Notes under the pieces: generated by a model
Seen by the model: only the letters and a program-made list of their open reading frames with translations
Databases searched by the model: none
What the model was told of the DNA's origin: nothing
Program-made: the position numbers and the translations under genes
Source of the DNA: Sphagnum magellanicum
Taxonomy: Eukaryota; Streptophyta; Sphagnopsida; Sphagnales; Sphagnaceae
Direction of reading: 5' to 3'
NCBI GenBank assembly: GCA_021904315.1
Contig: CM038924.1
Span: 62,001-126,000, forward strand
DNA: 64,000 bases
In this document: positions 12,137 to 23,000 of the stretch, one piece after another
Position numbering within the stretch: position 1 is the stretch's first letter
How the letters are laid out: each line of letters opens with the position of its first letter

Positions 12137-15100
12137 TTGGCTAACTTGTATCATGCAGAAGCTAAGGTCATTCATTCACTATCCAGCCCTACCATGGCAA
12201 ACACTGTGACCCAGGCAGGTCTCTCAGAGGTTTTCCATGTAGGCCACCAATCTCAATCCAATCAGTTTCAGTATCCCATGCTGTCCAACTCTTTATTTGA
12301 TGAAAATGGTAACCATGATCTTCGCACCAAAGATGAAGGTACCCTGGACTTTCCAGGCAAGTCTCCAGAAAACAGAAACCTGACTAGAAATGCAATGGAA
12401 ATATGTGAACATTTGTCCAATAGCCGACAAGAGACTAGGCCACCAACTGTACAGTTGAAATCCCAGGCCTTGTTCACTGGCTTTCCAGAGCCGGTCCCTG
12501 TGGACAATGGTCCTTTGTGGCCTGAGACTTTCCCTGCAAGCAAGCTAGCTCAGCGAGCTACTCATAGAGCCAGTGTGGCCTTGTAATTAGACAAGGAGTG
12601 GGTACTGCTTGGAGAGACTCAGATTGTGGTGTTCTCCACATGCTAAGGTTCAAAACTGTAACCAAGGGATCCACTAAAAGTTTCTTTTCCAAAGCAATCT
12701 GTGGGCACAGGCAAGGGACCTTTTGAGGTGAGGAAGCCATGGGGTTGCAGCAAGGGTACTGCTGAGATTGTGCACTTTTCCTGTGGAGAATGGGGCAAGG
12801 TTTGTTGTCTCCCCTACTCCCATAATGACATGCCATGTTGCTGAAACTCAAGAACATTGATCTTAATTGTTGGTTTCTGTATGAGGACTGTTTTACTTTG
12901 ATATATATTCAGAATTACATCTGTTGCCAGTAGCTGAATGGGCAACTCCTTGCAGTTAATATTCACTTGAAAAAAACTTGTGTACAGGTTGGTCAGATAC
13001 CTGGGGACTGGGCTCATTCTTTAATACCTCTCATTCAGACAGGCAAAGTGAGAGTGGATGGCAAGTGTCAGTGAGCTCCAGCAACTCTTTCTCTGTTGGA
13101 CAACATTGTTGTACTCCTTCGGTAGGCAACCTGTGCTTGTTCTTTAGTACCTCTCATTTAGACAGGCAAAGTGAGAGTGGATGACAAGTGTCAGTGTGCT
13201 CTAGCAACTCTTTCTCTGTTGGACAGCATTGTTATACATCTTTGGTAGGCAACCTGTGCTCTTAACATTTTGCCCACAGGTTGCCAACAACCTTCAGTGT
13301 GAACCTGGTGTTTGTCTGCAATGTGCTTCACTAAAAATGTTTCTAATGATTGCACTGTGAGGAGAAGTGCTGGGTTGAGTTTCCTTAGTTTTTCTAATGC
13401 TCTTCTTGGTTGCAGAGTGCATTTGAACCAATCGTTGTTCATTAATTTCAATTGTGGGTTGAAAACTCCAATAACAGCTTCAGCAGAAGTACCACTACCC
13501 AGCCTCTCCCTGCCATAATTTGTCTTCTGCTTAGGGAGCCTTTCAAGAAGGTAATTGCCTAGCTGATTTTCTGATAGAAGTTTCAAAATTCTTAAGTTCG
13601 ACATTAATATAGACTTTTGCACAGTCATGATCAGGAAATATAGAGAAGCAGCCCGCTCCTTTTCTTGGTTATGGTTCTTGTAAGATACTTTGACTTGATC
13701 AGCCTCTCATTTGTGGTACAAGTGATTGTGTTTAAAGTTTGTTTCTTGAAAACACTTCAACTCATTCTGCATTATGCATGACTTCTATGTTGGATATATC
13801 TCTACAAACCTCAGTATGATCCTGCTAATGGTACCCAATTTGCTAAGCTTTTGTCTCATATGGCAGGCAGCATTCACTCCTGAAGATTTATACACCCGTA
13901 AGCAGTCACTTGATCTACAAGTTGGGCAGGTACTTGGAACTGGTTTCTCTGTTTTCCTTACCTTTCATGTTGCCCAGTTGGAGGACAAACCTTGAAGATA
14001 TGACTTGAGAAGATTTTCTTTTTGCACGGCAATAGTTGACAATTCTTCTGACTACCATGACAAAGAGTGCTTTGCCATGTGAACCTGCTATTGTTTATAG
14101 GGGTCTGGCTCAGAACCTCTGGGTGTTGTCTGACCAGCAGAGAAGAGATTGAACTTTGCATCAAAAAGAGTACAAGGTGAAGAGAATGAAGAAGAAGGGA
14201 CAGCAATGTTTGATGAGGATGTGAACAAGTTGGTTGGAACCTCTGAGAGTTGCCAGCTTCCAATAAGCCACCAAACTATAGCAAACTTTGCATTTACAAA
14301 GTATGATTGGGTTAGGAAGGTGGAAAGCATGTCTCTTGGGGAGTATTAGTAGTTAGATATGCAGTGGCTTGGTGAGTCTCAATGCAGCTCTGTCCACAGG
14401 AGATGGAACCACCAAACACCCTGCAATGTGTGCTGCGATCATACCAAAAGTAAGCACTGCATTGGATGACACAACTGGAAATTGATCTCACAATGAAAGA
14501 TGCTGCTGACACCCTTCATCCATGTTGGGAGGCATATCATCTTGCTGAAGTGTATTCATCACCTATTTTGTCTATGGAAGTAGAGCTTGGAAAGGCTTTA
14601 TCTAGTTAAGTACAGGATGTTTTTTGTTCTCGCATATATTCTCCATCAATTTACAATGGACTTCATTCTTGTACATTTGACTGCAAGTCAGAGCTTGCAT
14701 TTTATCTCAAAGTGTTTTCTGGTGAAGCAACTCTGGATTTCCCAAGTGCTCTACAGACAGCACAAGGAGGGGTGAGAATCTCTTTCATCATTTCCTATGT
14801 AAACTCATCAGCATGTACTTCTTCCTCTTGCACTTTGTGCAAACAATCAGGCACACTGCAATGTGAGGGTACCCTTGTTTGTATACATGGCAATTCCTTG
14901 TTTAGTATCTGCCACTGAGAATGTTTCAGCACCCTACTTCCTATGCCTGCATGCTTTGAGAAGGTAGTTTTCATTGGCAGTGTGTGAGGGTATCTAGCAT
15001 TTTCATTCTCAGTTTGGCCTCTTTAAAGTGCCATTAGTGCTTGAATTTCTCTAGATAGATTTGGAAGTGAATTTGGGCAACTGTTTCTGTTCTGAATCAT

Positions 15101-15740
15101 GACTTGAGAGAGAGATAGTATGCACGGTTGTGGAGGCAGGTGACCTAAATGTCTCTTTCTCTTTCAGATTCTTGCAGATGCTATGGGCCTTGGAAAGACT
15201 GTGATGACAATTTCACTCATCCTAGCAAATGCTGGTAGAGGAGGAATGGATCTCCCTAAGGCTGCCATACCATCTCAAGAAGATCCCAATTCACTAAGTG
15301 GTCTTCAATTGTGTCTGCAAGAGGAATGAAGTATTCAATCAACCAATCAGATCAAGGATTCAAAAAGGTCGAGAAGCAGTGCACAACATGGAGGTGGCAC
15401 ACTCATTGTTTGTCCTACGACCCTACTTGGCCAGTGGCAGGTGAGATTTCAGACAAGCCATCAAAGTCTTTCTTTCACACGCAGGCCTGGGGCTTCATGT
15501 GGACCATGATTGTTCATGTAGCTTTGCTGAGCATTGGAGCTTGTTTGCAATGAGGAGGAAACAGAGGATGGTGTTACAAACAAGATGGGTTTAATTTGAA
15601 GCAGTAGACACTTTTGGGGGCTGCAGACAAAGTTTGAGACTCATGTGGTGGGAGGACTGATGTCTGTCTATGCTTACTATGGACATGATCACCTTCGAAA
15701 AGGCAGTGCTCCCACTGACCATGATATTGTCTTGACCACC
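12137..15740 (+). pseudogene. RAD5-like (HIRAN-SNF2 ATPase) pseudogene, 3'-truncated
   Basis: Plant RAD5A/SMARCA3-type proteins act in DNA damage tolerance and consist of an N-terminal region, HIRAN, a SNF2 helicase and a RING. The order here fits. At 12,137-12,830 one frame carries EWVLLGETQIVVFSTC and then the HIRAN-like EIVHFSCGEWGKVCCLP. Then come exon 13039-13121 (duplicated at 13162-13244); 13416-13550 (VHLNQSLF...REPFKK); 13867-13929 (AAFTPEDLYTRKQSLDL); ~14,140-14,250; ~14,400-14,549 (EMEPPNTLQCVLRSYQK, LHPCWEAYHLAE); ~14,690-14,771; 15168-15440 (Walker A DAMGLGKTVM, motif Ia GGGTLIVCPTTLLGQW); and 15627-15740 (KFETHVVGGLMSVYAYYG). GT/AG borders are preserved at most joints. Stops at 12584, 12644, 12659, 14451 and 15327 and a frame change within 13416-13550 kill it. 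Homology ends before the DEGH box, so the second RecA lobe and the RING are absent. Confidence 0.85.
13010..13261 (+). repeat. 123-bp tandem duplication of one RAD5-like exon with its splice sites
   Basis: Two copies of about 123 bp, offset exactly 123 ('ttaRtacctctcattYag' at 13021 and 13144). Each holds a complete 83-nt exon (13039-13121, 13162-13244) with its own acceptor and its own gtaggc donor. Both encode TGKVRVDGKCQ-like sequence followed by LSLLD. The first copy has an in-frame TGA (13072-13074) and the second does not. Spliced to the next exon, the first copy gives LLR-VHLNQSLF. The second gives TGA at the junction. Confidence 0.85.
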
Positions 15741-15808
15741 TAATCACTGAAATCACCTAATTGGCGGTATTTTGGAAGCTCCACCAAAACAGCGGGTGAT
15801 CAGAAACT

Positions 15809-16920
15809 ATGGGGGTGAAAACGTCGGACTCCTGGGAGAGCTTGGCGCCGGAGCTCCGGGCGCTGGTGTTGCGTAGAGTGCTCCAGACGAGGAATCGAGA
15901 GACAGGAAAAGGGAGGTGCATTGTGGCGGTAGCAGGAGTGTGCAGGAGCTGGCGTCAGGCGATGCAGTTACAATAGGAGGAGTTACTGCTGGAGGAATAA
16001 GAAGCAGCATCGCAACAACAATCACAATCCGCATCCGCTGTGTTGCAGTACTTTACAGCTTCTTCTTCTTGTTCTTCTACGCTCATTCGTTTCCCTGCTA
16101 CGATCCGCAAACAACCGGCTGTCGTGGATCGTCCGTTGCTGTGCGTGTTGAAGAAGAAAGGGAGTTCCTTCTTCCTTTTCCAAAGCTTTCAAAACTCGGA
16201 GCTCGTAAACGTTACCTGCCTTCTTGCTCCTCCTTCGAGCTCTGTACCGATATCTCAAGCTTGCAAGCTAAGGAAAGAGGAGTTGCTTCTGCTGGTGCTT
16301 CTTCTGTGATGATCAAATCCAACTTCACAAGGTCGGAGTTCGTCATACTAGGCAGCGATCACTCGAAATCTCCTGCTCTTTCTCCATTGCTGTGCATCAA
16401 GTATCGCGAAGAAATCGTGGCTGGCGTACCCCAGCGCAAGCTCAGTTGTGGCTTGTAATGTCCAGTTTCATCAAGCTCCCACAACATGCGGTGGTCTCCT
16501 GCTGCAAGGAGAGGAAGAGTAGCTCCAGCTACGGCGAGTCACGCAAGTGCAGCGGCCAGGAGATCATTCGTCGCATGGAACTGCTTCTTGAAAACTAGAC
16601 GCCTTTACAGCAGCAGTACTCAGCCACAACGAAGAAGAAACTAAAGAAGAAGGAAATGGCGATGGCGTTTTGCATGATGGAAAGCAGCAGCTGGTGCAGG
16701 TTCTTGAAGCGTAGGAAGCGGAGGAGGAGGCTTTTACAGAAACGCAGCGATGGCATGGAAGCTGGCTATGGTTCAAGAGCAAGACACTGGAATGGAATCA
16801 AGAGCGGGGTTACTGGTGACTCGACTCCAAGGGATTACACCTTCCAGCTAATCTCAAGCTCAGATTCAAGTTCCTCGGAGGAGGATGGCGCGAGTCCTGC
16901 TGAGCATCCGGATGATCAGA
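15809..16920 (+). pseudogene. Tubby-like F-box protein (TLP) pseudogene
   Basis: ATG at 15809 opens an F-box (SWESLAPELRALVLRRVL, then VAVAGVCRSWRQAM) of the kind at the N-terminus of plant tubby-like proteins. The same frame, after TAG (15974) and TAA (15998), resumes with the start of the tubby barrel (LIRFPATIRKQPAVVDRPLL). In another frame follow RKRYLPSCSSFELCTDIS, then SNFTRSEFVILG (family SNFLGTKFTVY) and a PQRKLSC segment (family GPRRMQC). In a third frame come a Lys-rich run with MAMAFC (family KKKPLMDFC) and GVTGDSTPRDYTFQLIS (family RVTVASVKNFQLVA). The order matches a whole TLP in only ~1.1 kb, so introns seem absent or few. At least two frame changes and two stops make it non-functional. 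It may be a retrocopy; I see no convincing poly-A tail. Confidence 0.75.
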
Positions 16921-17318
16921 GAATGTTGTCACCTTGCCTAGGTTATTTTTACAGGCTAGGTGTTGAAGAATTGAATTACACCATATGTACCAATTTTTGA
17001 TGTGAAATAAATTAGAATTTTTACTGCTGTTCATGTGAATGTAGTGTCAATTACAATATTATTTGTTAGTGAAAATGGGTGGGATATTTTGTATTATTCC
17101 TGCATCATTTACTTGCAAATCAACATCGCAAATGTTTTTATTTTATGATATGTGGAATTAACTTTTTCTACCCCATCCAAATATCAATGGGAAAGGATAC
17201 GGGATTGTGCCATTAATCCCCAATGGTCTGCATTACCCGATTAGTGTAAATGAGATGGGAATCTAATGGGGTATTCTTTTTCTTTTCACCTGTGGGACCT
17301 CGCCATAGGGCCCTTGTA
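16921..17318. other. Non-coding stretch
   Basis: No gene seen. AT-rich at first, then more balanced composition from about 17,150. Confidence 0.4.
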
Positions 17319-17780
17319 TATGTCTTGCAACGACGTAGAAACTAAGTTTGTATTCCTGAAAGCATGCGACGGTATTGGAATCGGAGTTTGTCAAGCAGTG
17401 AACGATTAGAATTTAGGCATAACGTCCATAGCCTAACCAATAAAACCAGGCAGTAGTCAGGTTCATTGGATCAGGGGACCTGCACTTGAAAGCCACCCAA
17501 AAATACATCCAACTTTCACGTCTTCTTTGACTTGGCAGAACTTGCAGGTATGTGTCTCGCACACCAGTACGGCTATGATGCCGAACCCAATATGTCTTGC
17601 GATGTCGAAATTGAGCCTGTGTTCCTAAAAACAATGTGACGTACATCCAGAGATCAAATAGAGTGAAGTATGTGCAGTGAAGGATTAGAGGTTGAGACGA
17701 CGGTAATAACCAAACCAGTTCACAACGGGCATGACTTAGGGTCATTGCATCGCCGTCGATCGCCAATGCTGCACAGAGAG
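17319..17780. repeat. Diverged tandem duplication, ~272-bp offset
   Basis: 'tatgtcttgc' starts at 17319 and 17591. Matching phrases follow in the same order: 'gtYttcctRaaa', a 'cagtgaaSgattagaR' block at ~17,396 and ~17,666, 'ccaaaccag'-like sequence, and 'ggtcattg'. Divergence is high, with indels. The block lies in a compositional island of higher GC than its AT-rich neighbours (about 17.15-19.3 kb). Confidence 0.55.
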
Positions 17781-18102
17781 ATAGAGTGCGTGTATCCCTG
17801 GTCCAAGCCAATAGTTTACCTTTCGGAGAGAAAGCTTGCAGGCCTACTACATACGCATCCATGGCCGTATAAGAACCTGGAATCTTGAACAGTGTTTCAG
17901 AGTATGTAAGGACAGCGGAAAAAGTCTGCACATGTTCCTGGAGTTGTGCAGTAATGTATCGCAGAGGGAAGCCTGGAGGTGGGAATTGCGAAAATCTTGA
18001 TCTAGCCTGTTTTCTTTGCTGACACGTGGTGTGCTTCAGCAGTGTGTAAGAGTAGGTATATGGTGAAACTATATGGCGGCCTGTGGTCGCTCTTAGTCTC
18101 AT
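17413..18102 (-). other. 229-codon antisense open frame of doubtful reality
   Basis: An uninterrupted frame of 229 codons is long for this region. The predicted protein shows no domain, repeat or signal peptide that I recognise. It overlaps both copies of the 272-bp duplication, and the copies are not obviously conserved at protein level. I list it only because of its length. It is more likely chance in GC-balanced DNA than a gene. Confidence 0.15.
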
Positions 18103-18525
18103 GCTGAGAATCTTTTATTGAGCCTGAAGTACGCACCACTGCTAACAAGATGACGTTAATTAATAGTATGATATGATATTTCACCTTGTGATCGAGAAGG
18201 ATCATATCACTAAGATAATTAATCTTAAGCGATCTCTCAAGGCTTTACGGCAATGAAAAATAGCTATATACAGTTTATAGTCCATTAAACATTCGCACAT
18301 GTGATGACGATGCATCCCTAGAGATGCTGCTATCATAGCTGAAGTAGCTGTGGTCGCTCTTGCTTGGACAGATTCAAGAGAATTGTCGTGGATTGTCTGA
18401 CGTACTAGAAGTATTAGCGTAGTCTTGACAACAATGATTACATAGCGAACTGATAACTGTATAACGTTTTACAGCCTGACAACTACGGTGGCATTTCTTA
18501 CTTATCGTACTCGGAGATTCTGAAG

Positions 18526-19216
18526 ATGGGGAACGCTGCTTCGGATAGCGGATAGCGGTGAGCAGGACGCTTATAATGTTATCCGTTGGATCCCAGGAGT
18601 GGGACAAGTATACAGTGCAACTCGTGCTATCGTGTATGCCTCGAAGGGGGACGATCAAGACGCAATAGATTCTCTCTTCGCCATATTTGGACCAGCAGGG
18701 AGTGCAGTAAGAACAATAAGAGATTCCGGTGCGTTTGATGAACATGATGTACATACTGAGGAGTGGGTTGGTGACAAGAGAAGCGCTTACAGTATTCCTG
18801 AAGACTACTTTCAGGGACATTTGTTTGATACGAGTAAGTTTCTATACTTGTTCAATGACGTACCTTCAGAGAGCGTTTTGGATTTGTTCCAATTGTCCCG
18901 AGAGGACATATCGACCATAGAGAGTGAGTGCACCAACGTGCCAGCATTCAAAGATGGATCAACGGAGTTCAGCTACTTCGATGCGATAAACACCAATGTA
19001 GTACTTACCTCGTACTTAATAGCGTATAGCAAAATGTCAGCTCAGTGTGCAGTGTCTGTTACAACATACACGTTTCATAGTTCGAATGTAATCAACTGGA
19101 CTAGGCTTAATGACACAAGGAGGGACGAAATAGAATCAATACTACGCGTATACAGGACCTCGGCTAGACAGTATAACATGGAAAAAATGAATGCGTACCT
19201 GTTACAGCATCGTTAG
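18526..19216 (+). pseudogene. Small unrecognised gene, broken by a 7-bp tandem duplication
   Basis: ATG at 18526 starts MGNAASDSG, with Gly-2 and a Ser at position 6, as in N-myristoylated proteins. The frame meets TAG at 18553. The unit 'cggatag' is present twice in tandem (18542-18548, 18549-18555). One extra copy shifts the start out of frame with a 205-codon open frame that reads EQDAYNVIRWIPGVGQVYSA, RAIVYASKGDDQDAIDSLF, AIFGPAGSAVRTIRD and ends at TAG 19214-19216. No ATG lies between the upstream stop (18521) and that body. The encoded product would be about 229 aa: a short hydrophobic or amphipathic N-terminal third and a polar, Ser/Thr/Asp-rich remainder. I do not recognise the family; membrane association via myristate is inference. 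It could be a recent null allele, a sequencing error, or a live gene with another start. Confidence 0.6.
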
Positions 19217-19778
19217 ACTGGTGAGCAAGCGTTGTTCCAAGAAAATATGAGCCCTCCAGCTCGAGAGTGGCCGTGCGCTTCTTCTTTTCATATCCGCTTC
19301 TTGCCCACTGCCATTCACATTTATATAATACTAGTTTTCTATATGCTCTTTCTTACATATTTAACTATTTGTAGTACAAGTTGCAGTGTTATGGTAGCAT
19401 CTTACAACACTATTATTATGTATGGACTATTTGATATTAATCTAAATGATTCCACCCACCCCAACGAATCTTACTATTATTTGGATGAGCTTATTGTTAA
19501 CTTTCAATGTTGTAATTTCTCAACGTACGTGTCATCACAATCTCTAGTCAATTTACAATATGTACTATTTGTTTTGACATGATGTAAATGATTTGGATGT
19601 TTGTGACCATCTCAAATTCTGACTTGAACAATATGATTTTGTCACATACAAAACATTTTGGCAAAAAAATAGCCCTAATTAGACAGATTTCAAGGAAATT
19701 AATATTTATATCACAAGATTTCTTCAACAGGTTCCAGCAAGGAGCCAAATTGATAAGCACTTGCCTTTAATTCTTAAC
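19217..19778. other. AT-rich stretch between the small gene and the Helitron
   Basis: No gene recognised. Open frames on either strand are of random AT-rich type. This is the host sequence next to the Helitron 3' end. Confidence 0.4.
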
Positions 19779-19812
19779 TAGTTTGAACCCCGTGCCTAAT
19801 GCATAGGTGTGT
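19779..19812 (-). other. Helitron 3' terminus with subterminal hairpin
   Basis: CTAG terminus at 19782-19779 (minus sense), with the host T at 19778. The 8-bp stem (19792-19799 with 19805-19812) and 5-nt loop sit 9 nt from the end, the usual spacing of a Helitron termination hairpin. The G-T pairs suggest mutation of an originally perfect stem. Confidence 0.7.
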
Positions 19813-20013
19813 GTGTATTTGACGGTACATATTACAAAATTACAATTACAAATTATATTTCCAAAACCTCTTTATACATGACATTTCACGTGTATCCATT
19901 GGGACCTTGGCCGCTGAAAATCTTGATGTTTGCATTGCTTGTGACCCATGAGATAGCAACATATAGCTAACCATGGGAATAGATTGGAGACGGCAAATAT
20001 ACCTCAACATTGT

Positions 20014-23000
20014 TCAATGTTTGACCTTGACTCTTGTTGATTGTGATCGCAAATGCCACTCAAACAGGAAATTGATGACGATGCAAAACAAATGGCCAAT
20101 CAGTCCCAGAGGGGACATGATGATGCGGGGTATGAACACATGTTTGCCAACATTGATCCCTGTGATGATCTCCACTTCAATGACACGCTGACTCAATCTC
20201 TTGACAATCAACCTTGTACCATTGCACAATCCTATTGATTGATTGAGATTGCACAACAAAAGGATTGGCACGCCCACTTTGAGTTCTAGTTTATGATTAG
20301 TGATACTATTGTATTGCAAAGTGTTCAGAAATTCCATCGGATACAATGAATCCATTGAAACTCCTGCAATAGCACTTGCACCTTCTTCTGTCGGAATCAA
20401 AGAATTTGCGCTCAGGTACGTGTGCAATTTTCCAGATAGCGATTCTAAAATTGCATTATTGATTTCATCGATGTCAATATTTTTGGGGGCCAGAATGCTG
20501 CATTGCATAAGATACATGGCATCTCCAGAATGGCATTGGTGATCTGGATAGATGGTTCGGATTAATCTTCTTAAGCTATAATCTTCTGTTGCCAGCCTCA
20601 TATGGGATGGAATCTTGATCCAATCTAGATCGACACCTTCTTCTGCAATGGCAAGAAGAGTGCCGTCTCCAACATTCAACACCCATTTGGCAAACTCTCA
20701 TTGCTCTTCAGAATTGGTTGCCATGACTCACATGTTGATATGAAAACAAAGAATCATAACATGCTACCAAAGATGCGATCAAAGCAACGAAGCACTGACA
20801 ATGTCTTCTCATCCTCCCTTGGGAACAACAAGCAAGATTTGATGAAAATCCCCACCAAGGACCACGGTTTTCCCACCAAAGATCTTCTTAGTTGCTAGTG
20901 CATCATCTAATTGCATAAAATCACGCAGGGTCCGATCAACAGCTTCGAAAATTCAACGATGCATCATTAATGCCTCATCCCAAATGATTAGATCAGCTTT
21001 ATGCACCAACTTAACCACTTTCATCTATTGTGTGATGTTGCAAGTCGACTCATCGTGCAAATTAATTGGAATCTTGAATCTTGAATGGGCGGTTCTGCTA
21101 CCCAAAAGTAGCAAAGATGCAATTTTTGATGAGGCAACTGTAAGCATGATTTTGCTTTGCCCTTGTAGACGGGATAGAAGCGTTGTCCAAACAAATGTTT
21201 TGTTAATTCCACCACTGCCATACATAAAAAACAGTTTGCCCTCTTTGTTTGTCACGACATTCAAAATAGTTTCGTATGCATTGCGTTGATCATCATTGAA
21301 CCTATCTTTTGCATTGTCTACATATGTGGTCAATGAATGTTAATCATAAGCCAACTCTTCTTGGACCAATCGGTTTCCTCCATGAACAAAAAGGATGTAA
21401 TTAGACTTGGGAAGCATTGGAAAATCTTCCAAGCGGTGTCCGTTGTGGATGAGAACCTAATCGATCTCATACAATGCACGATCCTATAGTGCATCCTCAG
21501 AAAGTGTAACAGTTGGATCATCATGCTCGCGATGTGTCATTGCTTCAATGTCATCAATAAGCATGTTCAGTAAGCAATTGTTATCCTAAGGCCCAAAGAC
21601 CGGTTCTTCCAAGGCTTGATGCCATTCATTATCGTTTGCAAGCAAACCCATTGCAATGCATGCATCTTTGAATGTGTCATGCTCTATGCCATCCACTATC
21701 CGCAAATGCTTGTAAGATGTGGCACCTTTGACATAGTTCAATAACATTCGCAAATAATAATGTTCATCCGATGTTGGGTGTGCATAATACATGCAACCAA
21801 TAGCAAAGCCTTTCTTGCACATTGTCCATTTCTTCAATTTCCAATTCCACACCCATTACTAAGGGAATTGATCAAACATAAGGCTTCATGCAGCTTTTGA
21901 TTCTTAGTTTATTTTGAACCATTCCGCGAACATCGTTCTGGAAATGGCTGACCATGTTGCCATTTCCTACACACCATTATCATCGTTGAATAACACCATT
22001 TGTTGATTGGGCAAATGGTATTGCAGATGCTCAACGGTAGGAAATCGTTCATGCATATCAAACTTGAAGATGCGCCACGCTGCTTCCAATGTAAATACAT
22101 AGCGACAGTCGAATTTTTTAAATTTCATCAGCTTTGACCACATTCCGTCAATGGCATTGTTGCTCTGGCGTGAGATCTCAATAGTTGCACGATCATGTCT
22201 TTTATAAACATACTTGAACATATACTTGACTGCATGAATGTTGTTGCAAACCTCAACATTGATGTGCGCATCGTATTTAGTCGACAAATAGACATTATGT
22301 GGTACCACCCAACGATTATCTAAGTCAACACCATGAACCAAAAATGTGCACTTCGTAATCTTTGCGTCGATAAATAGGATATCTGTTTACATTCGTCATT
22401 ATTTCGGATTGGAACTTGCATGGATATTGTTTTTTTCATTTGCCTTCTTCCATGCATGGGGCATTTGGAAACATAGTTCCACATGCACCATGCATCATGC
22501 ATTAAGCAACCGTCTCGTGGGCCAACCTATTTGTCTCTGGATTCAAAAGTTCAACACTGATCATGTGGTCTACATCTTCGACCATGTGTGGCTTCAAGTC
22601 TTTGGCAAAGAAGATGAGAATGTGTGTATGTAACAACCCACGCTTTTGAAATTCAATGACATAGATTCTCGCAATCGTGCATCCCAAAATATGCTTCTTA
22701 TGAATGTCATTGATCAACTCCTTCAACTTGATTTTGAACATTTGGGTTACCAAATCTGGTCGATCCTGAGGTTGTTGTCCGAACAACAACACTCTCTTGA
22801 TCTCAAGCCATTGGGGATTGTAAGTGAATGTAATAAATGCATTCGGGCAGCAAGCCCATCTATAAATTGCCATGGCATCTTGATAATTCTGAACCATGTC
22901 ATGTGGACCTACTATGAAAGAAGATGGCAGAATGATCTTCTGTCCGATGGTAGCAACACTATCATCACCTATAATAATGGTGTCCTGAAGGCCTTGATAA

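Noticed and set aside
13191-13628. 145-codon minus-strand open frame
   Set aside because: It covers RAD5-like exons that are readable on the plus strand, so it is a shadow.
18374-18820. 148-codon minus-strand open frame
   Set aside because: Overlaps the start of the plus-strand MGNAASD gene, whose protein-like body explains the openness. No recognisable content.
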